DNA of 64,000 nt from Chrysoperla carnea (GCF_905475395.1 NC_058338.1:68955435-69019434); one strand, 5' to 3'; positions 37,695 to 51,415 are shown, counted from the first letter of the stretch. A program made the numbers and translations. The notes: generated from the letters alone by a model not told the origin.

Positions 37695-40600
37695 ATTTGG
37701 AGGTGCATGACGAAATCTATAAGCACTTTTTATTAAAATATTATATTTTTATAAATTCCATTACAAGTTACATGGGTGAATGGTTATTTAACTCGATAAT
37801 TTCAATTAAAAAAATTATAAAATAATTTCAATGGGCGAATAAATCGACTCTGCTTTCATCCATACTTGAAATTAAATTTAAAATTTCCACAATTCAATTT
37901 AATTGTACCGTGGGAGCCCAATAATTAAGTGAAATTTTTATGATAATTTTTGTCTGCTTTTTTGAGGATTATTTATCAACGTAAGTTTGCTTATAAAGAA
38001 ATTTGAAGTGCGGCTCGAGTGTCGAATTCATGGGAAACGAGTTTTTTAATTTTTGTGTTTATCGACGCCGGATGAAAAATGTGTTTTTTACATTTGCACT
38101 CCAAACGCTAAAGACGTTTGCAAAACTCCTCCGATAAACTCGATTTCTATTAAGACGCCACTTTATCCATATGGAGGTAAAACTTCAAATATATGTTTAG
38201 TCAAATTTATCTTCAAATTCTCAAAACGAGATATAAGAAGGTTATACAAATTGAAATTATCGTATGATCAGTTTCCTCTTTTTGTCTATTCATCTATCAA
38301 GATCTTTTTTCTTCGAATTTTGGTAGATCTGGATAAATATAATAATTGAAACAAAAAAATTTTTTTTCGAGTGCATTGCGGGGTGTTCAATGGCAATATA
38401 GTCGAAAATCGAGAATAAACTTCTGTCTTTTAATTTCGAAACTATATAGTAAAATTTTAAAAAAATAAAGAAAGCAAGCCGATTGTCACAGTTTACTAGA
38501 AAACCTTAAAAGAAATTCTAGACCTCACGATAATAAAAATGTTCGTACAGAACCGTCTGTACACAAGTGTCGCACTTGACTGTTGCACGCACTTGACTGT
38601 TTTTTGTAATACTACTACATATTTTGATCACAATTTTATCATTGTCAGGATGAATTAGCTTATCGTAATCGTTTCCGGTGTGTTATTTTCAAGATTTTAT
38701 TTTTGTTATTCTTATTGATTTTATTTGCGTAATGTTAACAATTAGTGATAGTCAACAAGTGTATAGGTTAGATGTTTTTTGATCAACAAACATCGATGGC
38801 GTAATCTTTCCAAAGTCGATCGAGTTTTCTTTTTGAAATTTAATTTGGACACTCAAAACGTTTTTATTTAACTTGCACTGTTTATATTCATGTATGTTTG
38901 TTCTTGTTAAATCTTGCAACTGAACAGCAGTTTAGTTTTGATGATAATGCATGGTTAGCTCAGTGATGTCGTAATAAATCCACTATGGTGGATTTTATCA
39001 TTTTTTCACTACCATGATGTGGATATCAAATGAAAATGTTTGATGATATGAATACAAATAATAGGAGGGCATACTCTCTGTGAGGAGCGGGTGGCTTAAA
39101 AACCGTAAAATTGGTATGATGTAATTTACGGATGCCCCTTCTTACCTTACAGAAAATTTACAAGGAACAAACCGTATTAGTATTTTCATAGTGAAATTGG
39201 ATTTGAATTTGAAAACTAAAAAATTCTGAATTCGATAGTTTCCTATTTTATTCGTTACTTCGATAGTTTTAGACGAATGATTCATATTTTTAACCAAGAC
39301 AAACGAATTTACTAAAAAAATTTGGTTTTCATTTAAAAAAATAAAGTTAATACTCATTTGACCGTGAAACTGTTCAATAAAACTCAGATATTGTGAATGA
39401 CTTTCCTTCTTCAAATGACAAAACTTTTGTATGAAACATTACAAAAAAAATATATCGCTTACGAGAAAAGTGACTGCGCAGATTAAAATGGATTACTCTA
39501 TATAACAAAGAAAAACAAGTAAAAACAAACAATTGACTGAGTTTATTGTTAAAATACCATGTATAGACTGTGTTGACTACACTGTCACATTACACATACA
39601 TACATGTCACACATATATAACTGATATTCCCATATAATACATACTATACGATTTGCGTTCTCACGGGTAAAAAGTGATGTTAACGAAAAAAAAATTTTCT
39701 ATGAACACCTATACCAACATTTTTTTCGTAGCATCAATATTTTTAAGCGTTACTAACTTGGGACTAAACTTAATATACTATGTATATTTCATTTATACAT
39801 ATATGGTATAAAAACCTTGGTTTTCTTTTGCTAACGTTATAATTTATTTTACTTTATAGTTGGCTTACAGTCATTGAAGATCAACATAAAGGAAAAAAAA
39901 GTATACATTTCAAATCTTAATAATTTAAGGTATTGTGTAAACATTATCTGTATTATATTATAGCTTACACCTTCACATTCAATGAACAGAAAAATAAAGG
40001 TGAAAATTTATTTAAGTAATGGTAAAAGGTAATAGCAATAAGGTTTTAAATTAATTCGAAAAACAATATAGCTTTTTTCGTTTTTTAAATAAATATACAA
40101 TGTATGGTGTCGTTAATGACGATGATGAAATCAGGAAATTTATAATATTACTGAATAAAAATCACTTTCAAGCAAGTTGACAATTAAAAAAATCTAATTT
40201 TTACATCCAATATAACTCATCTTTTCGTCCCAATTTGAGCCCTTCAATTAGCCAACTAGTCAGTTCATTCGATTTCGTTGCCTGTGTCGAAAATTATTAA
40301 ATTGCAAAATGAATTTTGAGTTTTAATTTCCATTTCGGTAGTATACAAAAGCCAAGGCAAGTTTAGACTTGTGGTTGAAATTATTTGTACCTTATTTTCA
40401 ACTTTGATGATGAATTTTGTTATAACTTCATGAATGTAGACGAAAAATAAGAATACAATTTTTCGATATCTGTCTTGGTTTTCACAAAATTTTCAATTTA
40501 CGATATTTTGAAAACTACTCCAGATATCGAAAAAATTTTTCTGACTTTTCGTCTTATATTGTCAAGTTATACATAATTCACAATCAAAATTGAAAAAGTA

Positions 40601-40963
40601 TATATATTTTTAAAATTTGTATCCCCATTACCGTGCCCATACATCCTTACTTAATCGCGAACCACGTGTTTTTTTTTGTTTTCAATAATTTATTAAGTTT
40701 TTAATTTTAATTTAAATAGATTTTTTTTAAATTTTCACAGACTAGTTTCGGAGAAATCCATAAAGGCATATCATCCATCTACTGTTTTCCCATAAGACCA
40801 ATGTTAAATCAAGCCTTTTTTCTAAAATTGTCCTTGTATTGAAAGTTGTATAAATGCGATATACAGGTATATCGCGTATATACAAGTTGATAATAGTAAT
40901 TATCTATTAATTCATTGACTAATAAATAAATTTTATTGCAAATATGGTGATATATGATATATG
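37695..40963 (+). repeat. 3.27-kb tandem duplication, copy 2
   Basis: Second copy of 34422-37690, separated by four bases (ATAT). The junction lies in an ATATG-rich micro-repeat. To the right the flank diverges abruptly at 40964. It contains the same repeat fragments (39503-39818 and 40358-40649). Confidence 0.93.
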
Positions 40964-41123
40964 TCCACGAAATATCGGTCAAAAAATAAAGTTTATAAGC
41001 TCTCCAAGCTTTGATGTTTTTAATAAAAGTTTTCTTGACAAAATTTTTTTAGGCAACCCATTACCGGTATATTTGTAAATAATCTACATTTCATAAAAAA
41101 TAACTTTCGTTCGGTAATAATAT

Positions 41124-41912
41124 AGTAACCTTGTCCCTTGAAAGTATGGAGTAGTCTGCATCAAATCCAGTAGTTCTGATTTTTAGCAGACTTGTTTATG
41201 ATGTTGTCCTAATGAATAATCCAAGTTTATGACCTCGAGCGACGAACGAAACTTTGTCAAAAATCGAAAAAATCCGTTAAAATTTCGGTTTTTTCTTCTG
41301 ATTTTGGCAATTGAAACCCTAGACGGGTAGTTTTTGAGGTACCTTTTCAAAATGTTTTTAAAGTAGATTAAATTTCTCTATAGACTCAATTGTTTTCGAG
41401 ATTAATCCTTTCAAAATTTATCATTCATTTTACTTCAAACAATTTTTTACAATTTTAGGTCGTTTTGAATGAATTTTGACCCTGAACAACACACGCAGAC
41501 TACGTCGGAGGGAAGTGGAATTACTTTCCACTAGAGTAGTTTGAAATACTACTGAAATGTTGCAAACTGACGTCTGAAATATTACAAACAATTGCGAAGT
41601 TAGATAAAATGATGAATTTTGAACAGCTTTTTGGCTCGGAAACTATTGGGTCTACAGAGACGATTCTACACTCATATTGTTGCAAATTTAGTCTACTTTA
41701 AAAAAATCTTAAAAAAACTACCTCTTTAGGATTATAATTGACAAAATCTGCAAAAAAAACTGCAATTTTTTCGCGTTTTTTGATTTTTGACAAAGTTGCG
41801 TTCGTCGCTCGAGATCACAAACTTGGATCATTTATTGGGAAAACAACATAAACAAGTCTGCTTAAAATCAGAACTATCGAGTTTGAAGCAGACTGTTATG
41901 TATAAAGTTACT
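41124..41912. repeat. Foldback element J, 789 bp
   Basis: Left arm AGTAACCTTGTCCCTTGAAA.., GAGCGACGAACGAAACTTTG; right arm CAAAGTTGCGTTCGTCGCTC.., AAGCAGACTGTTATGTATAAAGTTACT as the complementary end. Both arms carry AAGTCTGCT/AGCAGACTT blocks. The middle region near 41460-41560 is unpaired. Confidence 0.78.
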
Positions 41913-42518
41913 GTAAAATAAACAGATGGATGAAGATTGACTCTAATTCGGATCTTGTACTAATATAAAATTTCCGAATTCTTTATAAGGTTTTTCACCA
42001 ATGTATAATATTATGTGTATTGTTATTATTATTATTATTATTGGTACGTACACACAGAAGACTATCCTTGTTTATCCCTTAAGTTAACATTACATAATAA
42101 TATGTACTTGTTCATGACCTGTTGTGATTATAAAGAGTTTTATTTCAATTTTCTTGTACGTATGTATGTATGTTTATATTGTAAGTGTGTATATTCAAGT
42201 TATAATAGAAAATTTATTATTTAGAAAATTAAATTTATATTTATTTTATGTTGACTTTTACAAAGTAAGGTGTGCTCCTTTCTATACCTACTATCTATAC
42301 ACACTACACAGGTATTATTATATAGGATATGTATGTTGTTTATGAATACAAAAACTAAATAACAATGGCATCAAGTATTCATATAAGAAGAAACAGCTAA
42401 GTTTGTAATATTACTATGAAGAAGTATAAAGACATAGTATCTAATACTTTAAGAGTTAGATTCTTAGCAATATGTTATATAATATACGACGTGTCTACAA
42501 ACAAACTGAATATAGAAA

Positions 42519-44293
42519 TTGTAGGGGAAAGTGTTGTATAATGATCAGTTAAGGTAAAATGATTCCTCGTTGTTTTAAGGATGTATGAGCATGACAACAA
42601 TGTTTGATTTAAAGGCTTAAAATTTGTTTGTAGGTAGTCTTTTACTCAAAGAATATGTGGTTAAAATTTCAGCTTAGGTATCCGTGCAAATTTTTAAGAA
42701 AAAAGTCATTAAAAATCGATATAAAATACATTGGCTCTTATGGAGGAATCTCAAAAAACGACATATTTTGGAATTTTTTGATAATTTTCATTTGGAATGA
42801 ATGAAAACAAATTAAAAAAAAACTTTTTAATAGGAAGTAAACATATTAGCAATGAATTAGAAAAGAAAAAAACTAAGTATCACCGTCCATATAAGGGATG
42901 TAAGAGCAGGGTAGATTAAGGGTTGAAATTATTTTTATCTTATTTTCAACTTTGATGATGAATTTTGTTATAAATTCATGAATGTAGACGAAAAATAAAA
43001 ATAAAATTTTTCGATATGTGTCTTGGTTTTCGAAATATCGAAAGCTAAATAATTAAACAAAATTTTCAATTTTCGATATTTTGAAAATTAAGCCAGATAT
43101 CGATAAATTTTATTCTTACTTTTCGTCTTATATCGTTAAGTAATAATATAAATTTATCATCAAAATTGAAAATATCTATTTTTTAATTTGTGCCCCCACT
43201 ACCATGCTCATACATCCTTACGTGAACCATTAAAGTCATCTTGTTTATTTATCGATAAATGACTTCCACGTGATAAGATTAATCGTTCAAGAAAGATTTA
43301 TGGCGATGTATAAGCTTTCATAGCGAGAAGACTAATTTTACTGCCTATTAGCTATTCGTTGTGTGCGTAGTCATGGTGGGGATAATAAAATCGATGCCAG
43401 CGCTTTAAGTGAAAAATTTTGGAGATAAAGTGGGCTGTTATGACTAATTTGCAATTATTTACATGTTAATGATATAGAAACTGTCAAATTAAAATGATTG
43501 AAAAACACTAATTAATTAAACTTAATGCATTAAAAATTGTGAAAATAAGAAATCAAATTGTACAAATATTATTTTTCAAATGTTAATTATCGTAATTATT
43601 TATTTAAATTTGTGAAACAAGAATATTAAATTTTAAATGTAAGTTTTCAATGCAATCCACACAATTATATATGCATCCATTAATTCTATAATTAAAGTAG
43701 TGTATCGTTGTCATGGAAACGAAATTCACGCTCGGAGCGAATAGCAACATTAATTTAAACGAAAAATTTCTTTTTTTGTGTTAGTTTTTGCCGACTGGTT
43801 AAGACCAGTTTCATGGCGATATTTAAATATGTCGTTACGGGGAAAATTTTATACGTTATATCCTTTATATACGTTAATATGGTCCCTATTTTGTGTGTAA
43901 AATTATAATAGGTAAAATGATAGCTATCATGTGGCCGGTCTTGAATAAGTTGATATATAGATGATTTTACCACTGATTTTAGTTTTATCTAATCGTTGAT
44001 GCCATAGACAACTAATTATAATAATAAATAAATTTAATATCTATGGTTGATGAAATGTCAAAGATCAATTAATATTTTATTTGAACTGTTTAGTAAAAAA
44101 TGGGATCTTCTTTTCTTACAAGGTCAGTAAATCGATCCTTTTGAGAAATTTTGAATAGTACAAAAAAATTGTCGTGCTAATATTGAAACAGTTGAATAAA
44201 GAAACAAAAAATATTTTGACGTTAGATCGTTATATCGAATAGTTAAATTACATTTTATCGTAAGGAGATTATTATAGGACACCTTCTCGTAAG
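42519..44293 (+). repeat. Interspersed repeat F, copy 3, interrupted
   Basis: Starts TTGTAGGGGAAAGTGTTGTA, like copy 1, and resumes after a nested MITE (42575-43220) at CGTGAACCATTAAAGTCATC, matching copy 2. The right part, from about 43850 (GGTCCCTATTTTGTGTGTAA), again follows the family to about 44293. The stretch 43390-43840 does not match the other copies and may be a second insertion. Confidence 0.6.
42575..43220. mobile_element. TTAA MITE K, 646 bp, nested in repeat F
   Basis: Left end TTAAGGATGTATGAGCATG, right end CATGCTCATACATCCTTA: 18-base terminal inverted repeats. The uninterrupted site in repeat F copy 2 reads GTTGTGTTAAGTGAACC, so the element sits at a TTAA. The interior carries a further foldback (CAACTTTGATGATGAATTTT with its approximate complement). 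No transposase. Confidence 0.82.
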
Positions 44294-45606
44294 TCAAAAG
44301 AGAGGTTTTAATGTCATATTTGTTAGATTGTAACGTTTCTTCCGTTGTTTGATACATATTAAACGCTTACATGTCAATTCCTTGAATTGTGTAGTAAATA
44401 TGACCGAAAAACCCCAATTTAAAAAAAAAAAACTAACCATCCCGGTTTTTAACGGGTTAATTAAGAGAAAAATAGTAGTTCTTAAGAATAAATACTTTGA
44501 AAAAAATAACATCACAAAATAAAATAAGTTTTCTGCACAACTTGGGTAAATGAAAAAATGCATGTTTCGTAAATGCCATGCGTGATCGATATTAAAGCCT
44601 CCTACGACAAGTCGACTATTTAAAACATTTTCTACGTTAAGAGTTGCCCTAAACCCTCTGCATTATTAATCTTGTAGATGCATGATGAAACCGTAAAAAT
44701 GCAAAGAAAAACGGGAATTTACGTTTTAGGGTAACTATTAAAGAAGATAATGCTTTTCTTTAAATTGGCATAAGATGCTTCATTCCAATCGCACACGGCT
44801 TTTCGAAGATCTTATTTTTTCATTTTTGCAAATTGTGCGGGTTAAAAGCTACAATATGAGCCCCCAAATGGATTGCCTGTGAGTCATACAGCGGGCAAAT
44901 CAGCTACATTTATGAAAAAGGGCCAAGGAAAATATCGATAAAAATATTATTATAAAAGATATGCTATAAATTTTATCGGATATGCTATTCTATATATACT
45001 TATAGCTAGGTATACTAATAGGTACTAAAAACCTTATTAATTAAACAAAATTTACAACTTACAATTAAAAAAACTGTGTTTTCTATTTTTTTGCGCTAAT
45101 TTTTGGACTCTCTTCGGTTGGCTAGAATATCATGTACAATTTTTCCTAGTAAAGAAAAACGAAATTGAATTCTATAACCGTCTATATATATTGTAATCTA
45201 ACCGAGGACAACTCTGAATCAATGGCAGACATTCGTCTCTAAAAAGGGCAAGTACTATAAATCAAAATATGGATACAAATACATAGATACTATACCTGAT
45301 AGAGCGTTAGGCCAGAATGTAGTGTGCTCAACAATTAATGTTAAAAATGGCATTATATCAAAGTTATAAAATTATATATTCAGTGTTTTTGAATACGTAC
45401 TGTTTATCTATTATAATATGTAAATAAAAACTACATAATCACAAAGTTGTTTGTTTGCTACTTGTTGTAAAAGCGTTTATGAAATGAGTGAAAATATGAA
45501 TGCTTGTTACTTGAAGATAATAATTTCTACATACTTTTTTTTAGAATGATTGAACAATTAAAAGTGGAACTAATTTTAACAAAAAATATTTTTTTTTATA
45601 CCATGT

Positions 45607-45790
45607 ATACAGGGTAGACCATTTTAATCTATTATGGTTAAAAGTTCGTTTTGTAGTTAACCAAGAACAAAAATAGGCTGAACAAAAGTTACAAAGTTTG
45701 ATGGGGGGGGGAGTAACTGTCATCAGATTTGATCTATTTCTTCGAGTTGCTTCAATAGTTAACTTAGATCGTTAAAGGTATGAGATATTA
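45607..45790 (+). repeat. Foldback G, partial copy
   Basis: TACAGGGTAGACCATTTTAA, GTTCGTTTTGTAGTTAACCA and TTGCTTCAATAGTTAACTTA match the left arm of 11951-12711. The right arm is not found nearby. Confidence 0.55.
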
Positions 45791-46940
45791 CATTTTGAAA
45801 TTCGAATGGTTTCAAAATTAAATATCAAGTCGTTTGTATAATTTTGTCAAGTTAAATTAAACGAATAGACGATGGATGTTATGTAACTTTTGATCATATT
45901 CTCTCTCGTTGAAAATCAGTTTACATAATGTTGGATAAAACTTTTCACATCATACAGGAAATTAAAGTGTTAAATTAAAAACAAGTTTAGGATAACAATT
46001 GACTTCAGTAACTTATTACTTTATCCAATCAAACCACATAGAAACTTCTTAAACAAATCTCAAATATTTTTAACTTGCTTGTAAACGAAGTACTGTAATC
46101 TCGAAAAATTTACCACTTTTCATGGGAAAGTTCTAAATGTAATATTAAAAAATTTCCTTGTTATTTTCAACTACCACCCGAAGCTTTCTATTTGAACAGG
46201 GTGTCAAAATATATTGTTGAATCACAGATTAAAAAAAAAACCCACTAGAGATTATTTCGGAGGCAAAATATTCATTTCATAGACTATTTCTTTTTGGGGT
46301 GGTTCGAGGGAGTTGAATCAATTTTCTTCAATTTTCAAATAAATTCGGAAGTTAAAGATGATGAATGTTCCTGAAGGGCTAAGAACTACGTTGAAAAAAA
46401 AATTTTGAAATCGACGATATTCGACATGTTTTTAATATCTAAGAGTGTTGTCCGACTTCGACTAAATTATGTGTGTTGGAATTACTCAACACAACTAATC
46501 ACCAAATAAAATATCATAATTTATTTATTTTTTTTTTTTATTTAACTAAAATCACCATAGAAGGTGATTTATCAACAGATTTATGTATTAATTTCCATAT
46601 ATTCTTATCATAAAATGTTATTACTTCGCATAATATTTTACCAAAAATGAATTTTAATTACATAGTTAATATTAAAATTAGTTTTTTTTTGTTTGGGCCT
46701 TTTCTATACGTATTTTTTTTATTAGTTTTAATTTTTGAAACAAATGTTCGGTTTCATGCTTATCAAAAATAATATATCATAACAATTTTATTTAGTTGTG
46801 TCATAAAAACTTATAGTCCTTCATAAAAATTATTGTTGTAGTGTCATTGATTTCATATTCAGTATCAAAAAGTGATATCATATCATGTTCCGCTTGTTTT
46901 AGAAATATCTCGTCTCCGTGTGTTTAAATGACGCGTTATA

Positions 46941-47428
46941 ATCCAAGTTTGTAACGCTTAATACCATGCATATATATATAACTAGCGGCCCCGACGGACG
47001 TTGTCCCGTAAAAACGTAACTCCAATTCATGAATACCTATACTACGTTTAGCCTGTCCGCTAAACCCATCCCGCTAAACCCCAATTTAACTCCTATTTAT
47101 TGGAGTGGCCTGACCTTTGATAGTAGAGCTCGCTGCGCTCGCATATGGCTCTAATAAATGCCTATTGACAATACCTGAATACTATTAAAAATACATAGTA
47201 CACATGGTATACATAATGTGATATGATTTATATGCGCTCCCACCATTTCATGAAATTTCATTTTTTTGGTACGGAGCCCTCAAAAACAGTTGTACTGGAC
47301 CAAATTGTAAATCTAAACCATTCTCGAATCTCCACGAACACACACAAAAAATTTCATCAAAATCGGTCCAGCCGTCTAGGAGGAGTTCAATTACATACAC
47401 ACGCTCACAAGAAATATATATATTAAGA
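46941..47428 (+). repeat. Unclassified element inserted in repeat A
   Basis: From ACTAGCGGCCCCGACGGACG to a tail AAGAAATATATATATTAAGA, with GAGCTCGCTGCGCTCGCATA and ATCAAAATCGGTCCAGCCGT typical of widespread insect repeats (RTE/SINE-like tails). A repeat A start (CCAAGTTTGTAACGCTTAAT) occurs just before it, and repeat A starts again just after, so it may split or duplicate that start. Confidence 0.5.
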
Positions 47429-47975
47429 TATGTAAGGTATACTAAGTTTAGTCCCAAGTTTGTAACGCTTAAAACAATTGATGCTACCAACAAAATTTTG
47501 GTAAATGTGTTAATAAAATCACCTAATAATTCGATTTTCGATTGTCCGTCCGTTTGTCTGTCTACTCGATAACTCAAAAACGAAAAAAGATATTAAGCTG
47601 AAATTATTACAGCGTACACAGGACGTTAAAAGTGAGGTCGAGTTTGTAAATGAGCATAGGTTAATTGGGTCTTGGGTCTGTAGGACCCATCTTGTAAACC
47701 GTTAGAGATAGAACAAAAGTTTATGTGTAAAAAATATTCCTTATAAAAAAATAACCAACTTTTGTTTGAAAATTTTTTTCGTAAACATCACTGTTTACCC
47801 GCGAGGGCGCAAATTAAGCGTCAATTATATAGTATATATTATATGGGAATATCAGTTATATATGTTTGACATGTATAGGTATATGTGTAATGTGACAGTG
47901 TAATCAACACTGTCTATATATGTTATTTCAACAATTAACTCAGTCAATTCTTTGTTTTTACTTGTTTGTATATTG
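47429..47975 (+). repeat. Interspersed repeat A, fullest copy
   Basis: Contains GTTTAGTCCCAAGTTTGTAA, ACTCAAAAACGAAAAAAGAT, GGGTCTTGGGTCTGTAGGAC, GTAAACATCACTGTTTACCC and CAACAATTAACTCAGTCAAT. Fragments lie at 36230-36545 and 39503-39818 (inverted, inside the tandem duplication), 58540-58835 (plus) and 60719-61130 (inverted). No ORF. Confidence 0.7.
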
Positions 47976-48868
47976 GTTTTTGTCCAACCACATGTATAAT
48001 GGAAATTGCTATAATTTAACATGAATACTACACATAACAGTATTGTTTAAATCAGTAAAAGAATATTAAATTCTTGCTTAAAAGCTTTTCTGATTCGATT
48101 ATATGACACTCAAATAAATTATATGAATCTACCCGTTGCGTGTAAAACCGTTTTTCGCGCCATTCTACGTAAATTATATATCGTTTTATTATATTATTTT
48201 TTCGAGTTTCACACAATGATTTCACCATTCATGTAATGATATTGCCTCTATCTATAAATAAATACTATCATTATTTTAAAATACAGGCAATATTATTGCA
48301 TTTACCATACAAAAATTGTGTGAAAACTAAACTTAATAATATAATGAAAGATATAGAAGCTATAAATATTCCCTCATATGGCACTGAATTCGGTTCTGCA
48401 TACAACGAATAAGTATCTATATAAATGAATTTATATATATTTTCGACTTTAGTCAGAGAACAAGGAAGATAATGTGATTGGATTAGTTTTGTTTCCTCGA
48501 ATAATAATAATACAGGCACTAATATCTATTTTCCATATGTCTCAAAAAACGTCTCTTCAAAGCAATGATGTCTGATCACTTCGAACTACACGACTCACTC
48601 ACAAATCACACGAATCACTTCGAACTATGTTTGCTATATAAAACTCAGGCAGCTCTTTATGTTTAGCTTTCATTTTTCTAGGAAATAATGTTGAATTTTG
48701 ATTTAATTAAGGTAGCTTTTAAAGATACAAAGGTTTTTGCTTGCTCCAAGCCTGCTGCGAAAGCAAGAGTCTGTATTGAATTGAGCTCACTATTTTTGTA
48801 GCGATCTGATTTAAGGTACGAAAGTACATTAGTAGAGCATACTTTTATTGTTCTGAAAATATCATTCT

Positions 48869-49509
48869 TTAAGGATGTACGAGCGCCAAGACAATTTTGG
48901 ATAAAAAGCTTGATTTTTTTTATACGAAGCTGGATTAAGTCAAATTTAATTCTTAAAATTTTAGGGCTGGCTGCCCGATTATTTTAAGAAATAAATGACT
49001 TCAAAAGTAGGCATATTTAACATTGGTCTTATAGGAAAACGGTAGATGTATGATATGTTTTCATAAATCTCTCCAAAACCGGTCGGTGGAAATTAAAAAA
49101 AAACTATTTAAATTGAAGTTAAAATATTAATAAATTATTGAAAACAAAAACAACCCGTTTAGCCCGACTAATTAAGGATTTATGAGCACGGAAGAAGGGA
49201 CAAAAATTAAAAAAATATATTTTTTGATTTTGGTGGTGAATTATGTTATAACTTGACAATATACTAAGAAAACTAAGAATAAAATTTTTCGATATCTGGA
49301 GTTATTTTCAAAATATCGTAAATTGAAAATTTTGTTTAATTATTCAGCTCTCGATGTTTCGAAAACCAAAACCGCTATCGAAAAATTCTATGCTTATTTT
49401 CCGTCTACATTGATGAAGTTACAACAAAATTCATCATCAAAGTTGAAAATAAGATACAGATAATTTCAACCACAAGTATAAACTTTCCTTGGCGCTCGTA
49501 CTCCCATAA
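48869..49509. mobile_element. TTAA MITE K, second element, about 640 bp
   Basis: Left end TTAAGGATGTACGAGCGCCA; the right end reverse-complements to TTATGGGAGTACGAGCGCCA, 17 of 20 matches. Size and interior foldback match 42575-43220. A second internal start-like block (TTAAGGATTTATGAGCAC at 49173) suggests a compound or nested structure. Confidence 0.72.
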
Positions 49510-50029
49510 AAAGTTTTTTACGTTGAAATTATTTTTTGTGAAAGGTACCTTTTCATGAGACATATTGTATTACATAATTACAGTGACATTGTTACAATAA
49601 TAAATGTCGCAAAGTTACACCACTGTTCATTTGTTCTTTAATTGTCATTGGCATAATAAACTTTAACTGAAGTTTTATACAACTCATAATGTAAAATTAT
49701 ATCTTTTAAGCTTCATATGATGATTACAACTTCTCTAATGGTTTTTTCACTTTCATAACATTTCATTAACAAAATTCTTGAGTAAACATTTACGATAATC
49801 ACATAATTTTTCGGTAAACAAAAAAAATAAAATGAAGTAGGTACATCAAATAGTGAAAGGATGTACATATTTCTACAAAGCATCTTGTAACACTTTTTCA
49901 TGGTATTTGTCCGGAACTTTTAGAGTCATATTAATGAAAATTTTACAAGACTGTATATAATATATTTACAAAGTGGCATTTCTGCTCTCTCATACAAAAC
50001 TTTAATTTATTGTAATTTAAAGGAATTGA

Positions 50030-50350
50030 ATCATAAAAAATTTAATAAAAAGTACTTTTTAGAGATCAAGCTTTTTTTGCACTAAAAAGTAGAAAATAAT
50101 TATTTCGATAAGTTACTCATACATGACTATTCGTAAAAGCTTGAGGCGCTCAATATAAAATATCAACAATGATTCGGAGTAACATCAATCTACTTTTGTT
50201 CGGATGGAATCTTGCAACTTAGATTTATATTGAGCGCGTCAAGCTTTTACGAATAATCATTTTTGAGTGAATCATTGAAAACAATATTTTCTACTTTTTA
50301 TTACAATAAAAGCTTGTGCACCTAAAAGTATTCTTTATTGAAATTTTTAA
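50030..50350. repeat. Foldback repeat L, about 320 bp
   Basis: ATTCGTAAAAGCTTGAGGCGCTCAATAT pairs with ATATTGAGCGCGTCAAGCTTTTACGAAT; outer arms AAAAGTACTTTTTAGAG / CCTAAAAGTATTCTTT pair less well. The centre is near 50182. Confidence 0.65.
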
Positions 50351-50359
50351 TTTAAGACT

Positions 50360-50553
50360 TTAAACCGAATGAATTCAAATATGATGGAAGCGATGGGAAA
50401 ATCAGGGCATCTTTTACATTTTCATGCATTGTCATTCAAACTAAGCGACCATGTAAAATTTCAACACAATCGGTTGACGATAACTGCTTCAAAATTGAGT
50501 TGCAAGATTCCACCCGGATATACATACATGCATACATCTACACAAGTTAAATA
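50360..50553 (+). repeat. Likely retroelement 3' tail
   Basis: ATTTCAACACAATCGGTTGA, TTGAGTTGCAAGATTCCACC, then ACATACATGCATACATCTAC and AAGTTAAATAAAAC. This has the form of tails of interspersed insect repeats. A reversed scrap of the same motif (GGATGGAATCTTGCAACTTA) sits in the neighbouring foldback at 50203-50222. Confidence 0.4.
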
Positions 50554-51021
50554 AAACTTTGTAGAACTGTATGCAATCTCCATCCATGTAAGCATTTTGG
50601 ATATTGTACGTTAGAGGTGAATTGATATCATAAATATACAATAGAATTCAAAATGAAAAAAATTACGTGATCAATCGAATTTGCAATACAATATTCTACT
50701 AAGCATATCATCAACTTTCTTTGGTTTTCTTAAATGTTTACGGTATGATTTTTAATAATTCCAGGCCGTTTATTTTGTTCCATCCCGTATAAAGGTAACG
50801 TATCTGCATATAAATATTGTGCAATTGTCATTGATAATGACCTTTTAGCCGATGTGCCATAGTTGGCTTTTAAGTTAATTATAATAAATTTTAAGCAAAT
50901 TAGGTCAATTGTATTGTAAATAATAATACTACATTATAAAAAATGTAATTAAAAAAAAAAATAGGATAAAAAATAAATTAATTTTAAAAATGAGATGAGT
51001 TTAATTTACAACTACAATTAT

Positions 51022-51415
51022 TAACCTCCGACAAAAAAAAGGGATAAACAAATCTAACGTGTCTGTATATCTGTGTATCTATTTGTCTGCCTGTAGCATC
51101 GAACCTCATAAGCGGATGAACCGATTTTTCGTTTGTTTAAAGGTTTCTTTATTGAGAGTGTTTTAAGCTAAGTTCCAGTTTAAGGCTCCATATCCGATAG
51201 AAACTAAAAAAGAGATGATCTGCAAACGGCTGATACGATTTTCTTGAAACATAGCTTTAAATATACTCTATCAAATAAATTTTTAGCTGTGGTGTTCGTT
51301 CAGTATTGGTCGATCAGAATTGACACCCGAAGAATCTTTAAGAAAAAATAGATTACTCGTTGATGGAGTACCTTAAGTATACGCTCGAACTAGAAAATTT
51401 TTGTCGGATGTTGAA
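51022..51415 (+). repeat. Interspersed repeat B, copy 3 (diverged)
   Basis: TTAACCTCCGACAAAAAAAA, GTGTCTGTATATCTGTGTAT, CATAAGCGGATGAACCGATT and AACTAAAAAAGAGATGATCT follow the order of the copy at 14378-14756. Confidence 0.5.
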
